A stretch of 64,000 nucleotides of DNA from Timema cristinae (lineage: Eukaryota > Arthropoda > Insecta > Phasmatodea > Timematidae). A program made the position numbers and the translations under genes. The stretch covers positions 50,003,411 through 50,067,410 of the forward strand of contig JBCFYV010009882.1 in NCBI GenBank assembly GCA_039000515.1. Direction: 5' to 3'. Shown in pieces: positions 46,630-56,860 of the stretch (positions within the stretch are counted from its first letter, which is position 1; every line of letters starts with the position of its first letter). The notes under the pieces were generated by a model. The model searched no databases. It was not told the origin of the DNA and saw only the letters and a program-made list of their open reading frames with translations.

Positions 46630-46915
46630 TTTTAGGTATCTTTCTGAACTGAATGTTTATATCAACACAAGAAAACTTTCTATGACCGAGAGAAAAAAGG
46701 GCCTACCAATTTTTTCGAGAAAGATATTTTCACAAACCTTCCAGGGTTCTTTTACACGCCACGATTGACGTGAGATCAACGGATTTACTTCCCCTCCGAA
46801 AAAAGTTGTGTTATGGATATTTTACCGCTCAATAAAAATTCGCCCGTCTCGACTGAGTTTGAACCCACGAGCGTCGGGTTCTGAGGCGAGCAATTTACCC
46901 AAGACCACCAAAGTC
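46630..46915 (-). mobile_element. SINE family D
   Basis: Best-preserved D copy. On the minus strand the head reads GGTGGTCTTGGGTAAATTGC and GTGGGTTCAAACTC. The body has CCTTCCAGGG and GATCAACGGATTTACTTCCC (plus strand), and the tail TTTCTGAACTGAATGTTTAT is a decayed module 2. Confidence 0.8.
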
Positions 46916-46919
46916 GACT

Positions 46920-47567
46920 TGCTATGATAAAGACTGAGTTTTTAACCAGATATTTTTAAGGAATATCTATGGATATGACATTTGTGTGTGAGATTTGGCG
47001 CTGGTAGTTGGCAGAGTCTTGAAACACTTGAATGAAAGTAATTGCTGAAACGCGTAGCTAATCATAGCTTATGATGTTCCAAACATATTCAAACATTTTT
47101 TAAATATGCTAATTTTGATAAAAACAAATCAAGTAAAAGGCGTCACAATAGGAACAAAATTTGTTATTATGTGGAATGCTCAAATCAATATAAAACACTA
47201 ATAAAGACATAACATTTAACATTAACCTTGTTAAGACTAGAGTGAAGAAAAACGAAACATGTGTCAAATGGGCAACAAAAGTAATATAGTTGATATGTTA
47301 TTATCTATATTTATCCTGACTCCTTTTCAAGTATGAGTAAAGCCAAGAAATATGTCAAGAAACCAATCAATTTTAATAGTTTTAGGCTATATTTGAGAAC
47401 TAAACTTACATTAACTTTAGTAGCTCCTAAAGGACGAGTCCTAGTTACTATGGTGCTTTGAAATTTGAATATTTGTATTATGTATTTATGACAAACTAAT
47501 GACTATATTATCTCAGGTTTTGTTATTTCTGATTTATAAATCTTTGTCTATAATGGGCCAAACAATC
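46920..47567. other. AT-rich DNA flanking the Helentron
   Basis: Nothing is recognised. Confidence 0.5.
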
Positions 47568-47720
47568 TTACTAATATTATAAATGTGAAAGTTTGTGTGT
47601 TTGGATGTTTGTTCCTCAATCACGCCAAAACTGCTGAACGGATTCGAACGAAACTTGGTAGGTAGGTAAAGTGTGTCCTGGAATAACATATAGGACTATT
47701 TCCAACCTTTTATTTTTAAA
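47568..47720 (-). repeat. Helentron 3' terminal region
   Basis: TTACTAATATTATAAATGTG marks the end. The following GCTGAACGGATTCGAACGAA and TTGGTAGGTA are typical of the conserved end of this element group. A search with this segment should find solo non-autonomous copies in the same genome. Confidence 0.75.
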
Positions 47721-47751
47721 AATTGGTGTGTGTACTTATGTACGCGCGTGA

Positions 47752-47767
47752 GAAGTTATACTTCTTT
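47752..47767. repeat. Helentron subterminal inverted repeat, 3' side
   Basis: GAAGTTATACTTCTTT; AGAAGT-TAT-ACTTCT can fold as a 6-bp hairpin with a 3-base loop. It is the exact complement of 55536-55551. Such hairpins are expected near Helentron ends. Confidence 0.8.
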
Positions 47768-47954
47768 GGCATCATTAAAAAATAGTTTTTAATTGCATGC
47801 AAATAATTAATTACAATAAAATGATAAAAAGACTGGAAAAGGATAGTCAACACAGTCAATAAAGTTCAGTTTAAATTTGAAAAATTAAATAAATAAATAT
47901 TTATTTTCTTACATTAAGTGTAACATAAATTCTCTCATTATTCGAATGTTATTT

Positions 47955-48700
47955 TTAAATTATGTCCACTGCCATAGCATCTTCCGGTAATGACTGAATT
48001 GGAACTTCAGTTATCAGTGGCTTATGATAACTAAAATATGATACGAAAAGTTTTGTAGTAACAGCGTTGAGATATCGTGCAAATACAGCATCTATGGTAG
48101 TGCCATGTCGTGTTGTCGAAATCAGAGGATTATTATTCATGGCTAGATTCAAGTCATTTTGGAGGAAATCAATAAGTGGACGAGCATCTTCACGGGGAAA
48201 AATTGACGTTGAAGTCTCCACTTAAAATTACCGGTAACTTGTCTTCTCCTTTACCAGATATTCTCCTCCAGCTGCTGTATTTGGCCATAATATTCTTTTC
48301 AGGAAATGAACGATGTTGTCCATTTTTTGATTTGGAGTAATGTAAATTACCATCAAAACAATTTTGTTGCCATCTTCCATTTTGCATTCAGCTACACAAA
48401 ACTCACCAACTGATGTCACTGTTGAACTTGCCGATTCCACCTGTCTTACAGTCATATCAATGTTTGGAGTAATGATATTGGTAGTGTCGTGCATATTCTG
48501 ATAAATGGCAACTCCTCCAGCTCGAACTTTTGATCGCTTATATTGTATTATGCAATTGAAATTTGGTATACTGATCGACTCTTCATTGGCTAACCAGATT
48601 TCATTTAAAAGTAAAACATTCGATTTTTGCATAATTGGATCAATGAGATCAATGGAATGAGCATGGAGACTTTGACAGTTAAAAGTATATATTGTCAACC
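47955..48700 (-). pseudogene. Helentron endonuclease (EEP) domain
   Basis: C-terminal apurinic-like endonuclease/exonuclease/phosphatase domain. In order it shows TFNCQSL (metal-binding Asn), LLLNEIWL (catalytic Glu position), YITPNQ, LSGDFNVN (GDFN box), GTTIDAVFA (GTxID box) and SYHKPLI (S-x-H box): all the usual EEP landmarks are present. The domain is spread over three frames: it joins the helicase frame to about 48300, continues in a second frame carrying GDFNVN (48190-48340), and finishes in a third (47955-48221) after a shift in a T/C run near 48205. Relation to LINE endonucleases is family knowledge. It ends at a natural-looking stop at 47955. Confidence 0.88.
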
Positions 48701-50450
48701 CTCTCCTTTGATTAATAAAATCTAACAGATCATTGGTGATAGTTTGTAAGCGATTAAGCGAGAGTCTACGGAATTCTTCTTGAAGACTATTTATAGCTGT
48801 GGATGCTCTTCGGCCGTGATAGAAAGTTTTATCATTATCTTTTGTTGTAATGTACAAACCTTGAAGACTAGTCACCCACGTCAATGCAACATACACTAAT
48901 GACAGTTGATGTTTTTTATCATATTCATAAACAATCTCAGGGTATGTACTTCCCTGAGATTTATGAATCGTAGTTGCGCAAGCGCAAACTAAAGGTAGAA
49001 GCGATCGTTTAACATTTATCGTTTTGTTGTTATTAAGTGGAATAGTTGCAGATCTTCTTCCTATCGGTACAGCAGTTGTACTAATTTGATGAGAAGCTAC
49101 ATGTCCAGCGACTTTTTTCTTTATTATTTGACCAATTTTTTGTGAGTCTGGGAAATCAAGCCATACAACATTCACATCTCCTTCATCATTAAATTAAAGA
49201 TAAACTAATTTTCCAACAGCTCCATTTGCTAAGCCATCTGACACATCGACGTTTGTTGTAATCATATAAAAAACATTCGGCACAAATACGGTTTCATAAG
49301 GCAACCCTCCAGTATCAATGAGCGACATTTTATATAATTTTTGACATACAAAAGCTGTTTGTTCTGCTGAAGTACAACCAACAAATACGTCTTTAGCAAT
49401 TGAAGTAGTTTTATTTTGAGCAGCACTTAAAATTCGGTTATTATATCTTGTGACAGCCTCGTTTGTATTGAATAATCTGATTCCATGTGGACATTCTACT
49501 TCGGCCTCTTGAGTTGTTACAAATCGCGATTCCAATAAAATTAATTCGCGATCGTTGAGTTGTTGACCATTCCCAATTTTTGTCAATATTGAAGAAAACT
49601 CTTGGTTTGCCTGCCGCATAACTTGATCTAATTCATAAAATTTGAATCCACGCCAATAAAATAGGTCCAACAATTTTCTGCTTCTGCTGTTTGTAAATTG
49701 GAGTAGATCGTACTGGTGGTAACTGGCGTAGATCTCCAATCAAAATAACATCTAAACCACCAAAATTAGTTTTGAAATCTCCAGTAATATGCTTCAATCT
49801 TGAGTCAATCTGAAGAAGTAATTCAGCACCAATCATACTTATTTCATCAATGATTAACACTTTGACGTATTTGAATAGTGCTCTATATTGATGAGCTACT
49901 TCAGTGCTTAGTGGGAGTAATCTCGACAAAGATATTTTTAGGGCAGTATGTACGGTAGTTCCGTCAATGGCAACAGCAGCTTTGCCTGTTGAAGCACAGG
50001 CGATGTACGAGTTACAGCATCCATCATTCTCATTATATCGATTATAAATTTCCATGATAAGTTTTATGACGAAAGTCTTACCACATCCAGCTGGACCCGT
50101 AAAAATATTTTGAAATGGACTACGGCTTGGAGTTAATAGATTTGAAATGACATGTAGCAAGAGCTCTATTTGCTTATCATTTGCCATTCTCATCAATTCG
50201 TAAAACTCTATATTTGGCATTAAATTTTCTCGTTTTTTAGCGATAGGTCCAAGTTTATTAAGTACAGCTAGACGAAGATCACTATTCATATCGGAAAGAG
50301 GATTGTTATATAAATTTTGAAATGGATTTGGTTCAGATGCGATGTTAGCAACATCTTGTACTTCAGTTTCATCATTGAAACCATCTTCTCGGCATAAATT
50401 TCTAGAAATTTCTATTACTTTCTGGATATCCAAATTAGATTCAAATTCTT
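48700..50450 (-). pseudogene. Helentron Pif1-like helicase domain
   Basis: SF1B helicase of the Pif1/RecD type that would unwind DNA during rolling-circle-like transposition. Visible motifs are Walker A GPAGCGKTF (near 50090), ASTGKAA (Ia), LIIDEISM (Walker B), IGDLRQLPP (III), IHKSQGST (V) and YVALTWVTSLQGLYI (VI). In motif VI the usual VALSRVTS arginine is tryptophan (CGG to TGG would do this). Breaks are a frameshift near 50440 joining it to the Rep region, a frameshift near 49690 just after motif III, and a stop at 49194-49196 (codons Y-L-stop-F-N-D). The frame then runs straight into the endonuclease domain, as expected for a single polyprotein. Confidence 0.9.
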
Positions 50451-52265
50451 TCGATTATTTAAAATGTCATTTTCATTCCTATTATATATATCGATAAATT
50501 TCATTTCAGCGAGTATTTCCGCATCTTCATTTCGGAAAGGAATATGTAACGTAACCATTTCACGTTTATATTCATTAAGATCTTGTCCCATATCAAAATT
50601 TCGGTATCGGATAACACGTAGCTCTTTTCTTTTTGTGTAAGTACCATCTGCTTTAATGGTGTAATTAGCAACAAACTGGGCAAGAGTAATATTTTCCAAA
50701 TATTCGTGTCGGCGTTCATATTTGTCAAACCAATTTTCTTTCCAAATATTAGTTGAATCTTCTCCTACGCCTATCACGTCTAATTCTTTTTGTGTTTTTC
50801 TTATACGTTGACGATCACATGGCCACATAGTAGGAATAGTGGTGACAACAGTAGAACACTTTGACATCGGTTCTCGCAAGAGATACCAAGCCGCCTCTTG
50901 ACTTGTTATCTCAACACTATTGAGCATATTTACACCTATTTTCCTTGTAATTTCAACGACATCAAACTCTGGATGTTCATTCATAGTTTCAATAATCAAT
51001 CGCTGAAGATGACTAATGCCTCTGTTAGTTTAATTGACATACTCTGCGACATAACTAGCACATGAATATTCTTCGGTAATGAATTGGATATCCATATTGG
51101 ATTTAACAATGTTAAATATAAAGGGGTTAAACGGATTATGCCATTTTTCACATGATTGACGCTTGACAAAAACTCGTGGCCTCTTAATTCCAGCTCGAAG
51201 TATATTGTGATAATCATCATCTGAATTAATATTGTTACTCTTATAAAAAGAATCAATATCATGATAATCATTATTTTCCAAATTAAATCGGATATCTCTG
51301 TAACGTTTAGCATAATTCTTGAAACCAGGCTCCTCTTTCTGCATAGGTAATAAAATTGTAGTAGATCGACAAGGCATAAAAGGTGTTTCAAATCTGCAAT
51401 GCTGAGGTTGATTCGCCACTATTTTCTTATAGCATGTGAATGTATGTTTATGTCTTTGTAATTTAATGTTACCTGATGCTTCTAGAGATGAAACAGATAT
51501 CAAGTAATCAATTAATGCGATAGAATCCAATCTATTTTTATCAAGTGCATCCATTGGAGCATTAGCTAGCCACAATAGTATATGTGCATGTGGACTACCA
51601 CGATGCTGGAACTCAATACGTTTAAGATAATGAACAACATAATATTTCCCAAATGGACTGAATTTTGGTGATTGTATAAGATTCATTAATACATTGACCA
51701 ATTTGTTAAAATATATAGCACAAGTAACTGCATCCTCATTGACAAGAGTTGTTTTTTCAAGATAATGAAGAAGCTCGACCATTTCTTCTGAAATAATTTC
51801 ACCGTTGTGTTTGAATTTGTAGAGCTTTTGGAGCAGATCGTTCCATCCAATTTCATTGGCACTGACAGTAAGAAATATAGTCGGTTTTCCAAACTGTCTG
51901 ATCATAGCAAAAAGATCTTTTTTGCGATCCATCCAATACCATGTTGAATTTGGAATTGATCTTAGAAACGCAAGATTGGTTTCAATACAATTATGAACGT
52001 ACTGATCATCTTCTATTTGTTTCCGAGTAATTTTTGTATCTTTAGCAACGTCTTTGAACGCAACTGAGAGAGAATCACGAACTCGCATCCTCATCATCTT
52101 CATCGCCATATATAATAAATGATACGGTGTAACTGCACGACGATCAGATCGTCTTAGCTCACTAGAAGCCATCATGAAAGGGGTTACTTTAACACCATCC
52201 CTAAAATTACGGAACTGACCCAAGTAAATTGCGGGAAAGGATAGTTCCTCTGCATGTTCAGCAAA
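50440..52265 (-). pseudogene. Helentron Rep (HUH/Y2) domain
   Basis: Helitron_like_N-type replication initiator that would nick and join single strands. The frame from 52223 reads LGQFRNFRDGVKVTPFM (from a frameshift near 52265) and contains QHRGSPHAHILLWL with the metal-binding H-x-H at residues 212 and 214. It then ends in CASYVAEYVN, where YVAEY gives the two catalytic tyrosines (residues 391 and 395). The next codon after VN is TAA at 51030-51032, where relatives have Lys (NKTNRG), and the same frame continues TNRGISHLQRL to about 50440 without further stops. So one substitution separates this domain from a continuous frame. Confidence 0.9.
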
Positions 52266-53750
52266 TATAAACTTTCAGGTACATTGTCTTCACCAGGTGC
52301 AGTACGTAAGTATTGTTCTTCATTCCACAATAATGTCTGCTGTTGAGCCGTAAAACTTTCTTCTATAGGAATATGTTCGCTGAAATCTTCTTGCTGAATT
52401 TTATCGTGAATTTGATTATCATTAAAGAATGACTCATAAACTTTAATATCGTACATAGTATACAATGGTGACGGAATTAAAAATCGTAGCCAACTTTTAA
52501 TAGTACGCTTATTAACAATACTTTGTAAGTAGCTAGATCGATGAATTTTCTTACGTTTGATATGTAAATTTTTACAATAGTCATCATCAATATTCCTTGG
52601 GAAAAAAAATTAACCATATTATTAACTGAAACAGGAACATTAATTATTTGACCGAAAATACCGTACTGACCATTTACATGCCTCAATCTTCTGATTTGCA
52701 TGAAAGGAATACGAGGTGAAATTAGTCTTTCAGAAACAAGATCTAAAGGTGGTAGATGTTGAGGTACATCTGGATATTTAAAACCATTGAATGTGGACAT
52801 TAAAGGAATATTCTTCTTGTTTAATGCTTGCACGCATGTGTTGCAAAGCTTCGTATTTTTCACTGGTATATTAGGTATAATTTTTGATATAATTTCCTTA
52901 TGTTCAGGAGACGGCCTTTTCAAATCATCTTGATACCACAACCTGTCACATACTGAACATGGATATCCAAAAGGATTGTCTAGAAACTTTTTTTTAAATT
53001 CCTGATGAGCTCTTTTTAATCGTCTAAAATTACTATATGGCAAAGAAGTATCTACGTCTATTTGAATTTGTTCATCAATGGGAGTATTAATAAACTGTTC
53101 CGGAGAATTGGAATGAATGGCTTGTCCGTCTGGTGGAGATAATTCCTGATCCATAATCGCGTCTTGATTTAATAAATCACCCTCCTGATCGTGTACAATG
53201 TCTTGAGTGGATAAAATATGTACATTTGGGGCATCAGCTAATTGCTGAATAGTTTCTTGTGCTTGAAGCAGTTGGTTTGGCTCCATGTCTGCTAATAAAG
53301 TATTTTCTGATGTACGGTGATCATACAGCACAGGAGAATTAGCCATATGCACCTCAGCTTGTACAATTATAGAGTTGCGATTGTCGTGTGTTGAAGTAGA
53401 TAAAAATGAGTCGTGTAAATTATCACCATCATGATCAGCAATACCAGTACTGGAAACCGTTGAGACATCTGGTCGATTTGTACTAGCACTGGTGGTAGCT
53501 AACTGAAATGATGGTTCAAAAGTCCTTATTCGTGAATTTGAAGTTGACGGGATTGATAAAATCTTAGTCACGGATGATTCGTTTACTTGTGAAAGCATTT
53601 TTTATCGCAGCCTACAAGCACAAGTACGTTCTGCTCCTGTTTTTTTTATTGGTATTTTTACTGACAAGCCTTGCTGAAATTTTCAGCTTCCTTGGCAGCT
53701 TTCTTTCGATTGTAATAGTTTTTACACATTTCCGCATTTGTTTTACCCAT
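52266..53750 (-). pseudogene. Helentron N-terminal region, DUF6570-like
   Basis: I place the original start at the ATG at 53748-53750, because the frame reads MGKTNAEMCKNYYNRKKAAK, the basic KTNAE-type N-terminus common in these proteins. Stops at about 53658 and 53646 and a frameshift then lead into the frame beginning at 53598. This has an acidic, Ser/Thr-rich low-complexity stretch (residues 1-200), then a CSVC ... LCNTC zinc-binding-like pair and the DUF6570-type block (STFNGFKYPDVPQHLPPLD, RRLRHVNGQYGIFGQI). A frameshift in an A-run near 52605 moves to another frame (IKSWLRFLIPSPLY), which runs to PGEDNVPESL and the next shift near 52265. The role of DUF6570 is unknown. Confidence 0.8.
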
Positions 53751-53799
53751 CTTGAAAACTGGAATAGAAATTGAATAGTACCATTAATAATCATCAAAT

Positions 53800-54365
53800 C
53801 TAAACTAAAAGAATCTTAGATTGATGAATAAGATTTTTTGTAGAGAATTATATATTAGAAATTAATAATAAATATTTAAAATTGAAATTTAATAATATAT
53901 ATATATATAATTATTAAAAATAAAATTTAGAAAATAATAAATTAATATGACATAATTTGTACTAAATATTATAAGATTCTTAATTTTAAATATTTATTAT
54001 AGATTATTTAATATTTTAAAAGTAAATGAATAAATTTAATAATAAATTCAAAAATTGAATTTAAGTTTATTCATTTTTTAAATATTTATTATTTTCTTAA
54101 TTTAATATTCACTTTTCATTTTAATCAAAAAGTTTTCATTAAATTTGTTCATTTATTTTTATAAATATTTATTATTTATTCAATTTAATAATAAATATTA
54201 AAAATTAATATTTTAATTTGATGTTCGATTAAAATTTGTATCACAAATTTTTTATTAAATATTTTATTAATTTTATTTTTTATTTGTAAATATTAAATAA
54301 CCAATAATAAATATTTAACAATAATAATTTAATAATATTTAGTATTAATTATGTTAAATAATAAT
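53800..54365. other. Extreme A/T segment in Helentron 5' leader
   Basis: Nearly pure A/T for over 550 bases, with the motif AAATATTTATTATT or its complement recurring in both orientations (for example near 53866, 53986 and 54086). No gene. It lies between the Rep start and the 5' end of the element. Confidence 0.7.
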
Positions 54366-54515
54366 ATTTTAATTTATATCAATAAATAATACATACGGAT
54401 AGTTAACCTCAATTATATTGGAGCACTTGAAAAAGTCTATAAGCACAATTTTTTTCACTAATATTTACGAATAGTAAATAATATTAATCAAAAAATTCAA
54501 TTTAAATCACTACTG
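54366..54515. repeat. 150-bp direct repeat, left copy
   Basis: Matches 55096-55245 with 5 differences in 150 bases and no gaps by my count (both copies contain ACATACGGATAGTTAACCTC and TTTACGAATAGTAAATAATA). It encloses about 580 bases of unrelated DNA. Confidence 0.9.
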
Positions 54516-55095
54516 GTCCTGGATTCACCAAAGGGAGCAAATAGTTGCGCCAGCGCAAGTTTGAAATATGTTCCAAATCCCTATTCACTAAAAGGAGCAG
54601 GCGCAATTTGAGAGCAAAGTTGCGCCTTTTATTTGCCACCACTCAAGAGTAGGCGCAACTATTAAATCATGATTGTCACTTCAATAAATTTAAATGGCGG
54701 CATATTATTCTATTGGCTTAAAATACAATTAGTTACATAACTGTACTCCAATTAATAATGATTTAATTAAAATAACAAAACGTATGTCAAGCCCAAAATT
54801 TGTTTTAATTTAGACAGTGGTAACAAAACAATTACGTACCTTTTATTGTTGGATTTTTACATTCAAACAACGCAATGGCATTTCTTGCAGTATTACAAAA
54901 CAAACCTACGAACTGTGTAATCTTCGTCTAGATCCAAAGAGGTTTGTATTCCTCCAAGTCCAAAGACATCTTGTCACTAAATATGGCAGTTAGTATAACT
55001 TTAAAATAAGTTTTAAAGTTTCTATAAACATTAATGTTTTATTAATGGAACTTAAACTTTAAACTGATAATATAAATAAATACAAAAAAAATTAT
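54516..55095. mobile_element. Putative insertion with GGCGCAA motifs
   Basis: Lies between the two 150-bp repeats. The first 140 bases carry GTTGCGCC or GGCGCAA-type motifs in both orientations (near 54544, 54600, 54622 and 54652) and two related blocks, ATTCACCAAAGGGAGCA and ATTCACTAAAAGGAGCA, resembling ends of PIF/Harbinger-type elements. The rest is AT-rich without a long frame. Identity as a mobile element is inferred. Confidence 0.4.
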
Positions 55096-55245
55096 ATTTT
55101 AATTTATATCAATAAATAATACATACGGATAGTTAACCTCAATTATATTGTAGCTTTTGAAATAGTCTATAAGCACAATTTTTTTCACTAATATTTACGA
55201 ATAGTAAATAATATTAATCAAAATATTCAATTTAAATCACTACTG
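55096..55245. repeat. 150-bp direct repeat, right copy
   Basis: Partner of 54366-54515. Differences cluster at GGAGCACTT versus GTAGCTTTT. Confidence 0.9.
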
Positions 55246-55535
55246 AATATAATTTATTAGCACATATATAATTCGCACTTGTATGAAACTAAAACACGTG
55301 TTGTGAATGTAGAAACTAGAAACATGTGGATAAATATTATATATATGAAAACAGTGATCAGAGGCGACGAGCGTACCAACATGCGCGACTAACAGAGGTT
55401 CTATTTCTATTTTGTTGGTAGCTTTTTTTTTTTCGAGACTTAATGAGCGGTTTAACTTCAACCTGTTACTTTTGTGTTACAGTGATGCGCACGCATCTTA
55501 AAATTTCACTCTCATCATTTTTTCATAACGTGCCT

Positions 55536-55551
55536 AAAGAAGTATAACTTC
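55536..55551. repeat. Helentron subterminal inverted repeat, 5' side
   Basis: AAAGAAGTATAACTTC, the exact reverse complement of 47752-47767. Confidence 0.8.
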
Positions 55552-55949
55552 AATAATAATAAATATATGATTATAATGTGATTGAAATGATGTTATTTAA
55601 GAATTTGTGATTTAATATTTGGTAATTAAAGTAAATAGTAATTAGTGTGACGTAGTTTCATACTAATAAATAATAAATATGTGATTTTTTTAGCTATATA
55701 TTTCGAATAAAATATTATTTCATTTATTTATTTATCTTATTAATTATGAAGGTAAAAATAAAAAATTTATAATCGATAACTTAAATAATATATATTTCCT
55801 TTATTACGAAATATTTAAAAGTGAAAATTAAAATACGGCAAAATTATTTACGGCTATAACTGAGAAAAACGCATAGATATTTGAAAAAATAAAGTTTGAT
55901 TTATGACCAAAACAGTTTAGTTAAAAATTAAAAGATTTTATCAATTATT

Positions 55950-55980
55950 GCGGGCGAAGCCGCGACGGGTAAAAGCTAGT
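55950..55980 (-). repeat. Helentron 5' terminus
   Basis: The plus strand reads GCGGGCGAAGCCGCG followed by ACGGGTAAAAGCTAGT. The reverse complement starts ACTAGCTTTTACCCG. GC-rich palindromic sequence next to an ACTAGC end is typical of this group. Confidence 0.8.
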
Positions 55981-55984
55981 AAAT

Positions 55985-56858
55985 AATAAAAGTAAGTCTG
56001 TCATTTTCCTTGATACATTGTTGTACATAACACGGTCCTACTTTTTGAAATAAGATCTTGTCACTGCTCTTACACTAAATATATTAATTATAGGTTATTA
56101 TAGAATGGTGACACAGTAATATAAAATATACGAGCATAAAATATAGCTATTCCCAACCTAGCCTAGATTTTGGCAGGTATTTTTTAAGATTAAGTCATAG
56201 GCTAAGTTGAATATACCATCTTGTAGTTATAAAATTATGAATGAACTATAACTATTTTGTATAGGCTAACACATTATCTTGTTTTTTATTTTGTGTTGGA
56301 CAAAGATAAGAAACGTTTAACATAAAAATGTGTTAAGCCAACAAACGTCTGCCTTACAACTTTCGATCTTCCTTAAGTTAAATACCTATCTTGAATTTCT
56401 GTAAAATCGGTCACATGACTTGATTTAAATAAGCCTAATCCCTCATTAACGGATTGATATAAATAATACCCATTAATAAATTTTTGATAACCGTATTTGA
56501 TTATTATTTTGTCCATATTTGTTGCGATACTGTATGCTTATTATCAACTGCATCATATAAGAGTTCCAAAAATGTGTCAAATATGTTTGAAACACATAAA
56601 GCCACAGTGTTTATACATTGATGGCGCTAGTGAAAACGAACGAGCCACCAATTAAAATCTTACAAATATTTTTTCGTTTATATTTTTAAAGTGCAACTAT
56701 GGTTAATCAAATTTAAAATATTGATTAAATAGTTCGTGTTTACTTTTTAATTCATCTACAAGATATTAATACATATCCTAATTTAATTGTAGGCCAAGAC
56801 TCAATACAATTAACTTATACTTTATTTTAGCAATATTAATTTTAATTGTAGTAAGGAG
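55985..56858. other. AT-rich intergenic DNA
   Basis: Nothing is recognised. Confidence 0.5.
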
Positions 56859-56860
56859 AA

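Larger units (their letters stand above)
47568..55980 (-). mobile_element. Helentron (endonuclease-bearing Helitron), near full length
   Basis: About 8.4 kb, read on the minus strand. The 5' end is at 55980 (reverse complement ACTAGCTTTTACCCG followed by CGCGGCTTCGCCCGC). The 3' end is at 47568, where the plus strand begins TTACTAATATTATAAATGTG and continues GAAAGTTTGTGTGTTTGGAT. Such termini are widespread in arthropod Helentron-like elements and their non-autonomous relatives (family knowledge). The outer bases TTACTA are inverted at the two ends. A 16-bp subterminal sequence, GAAGTTATACTTCTTT at 47752-47767, recurs exactly inverted at 55536-55551 and is itself nearly palindromic. Coding order is KTNAEM motif, DUF6570-like, Rep, Pif1 helicase, endonuclease. 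At least ten stops or shifts make it dead. The Rep plus C-terminal endonuclease arrangement separates it from canonical Helitrons. Confidence 0.88.

Noticed and set aside
53800..54365. A replication origin in the A/T-only stretch.
   Set aside because: Composition alone is no evidence, and nothing distinguishes it from slippage-grown A/T DNA in the Helentron leader.
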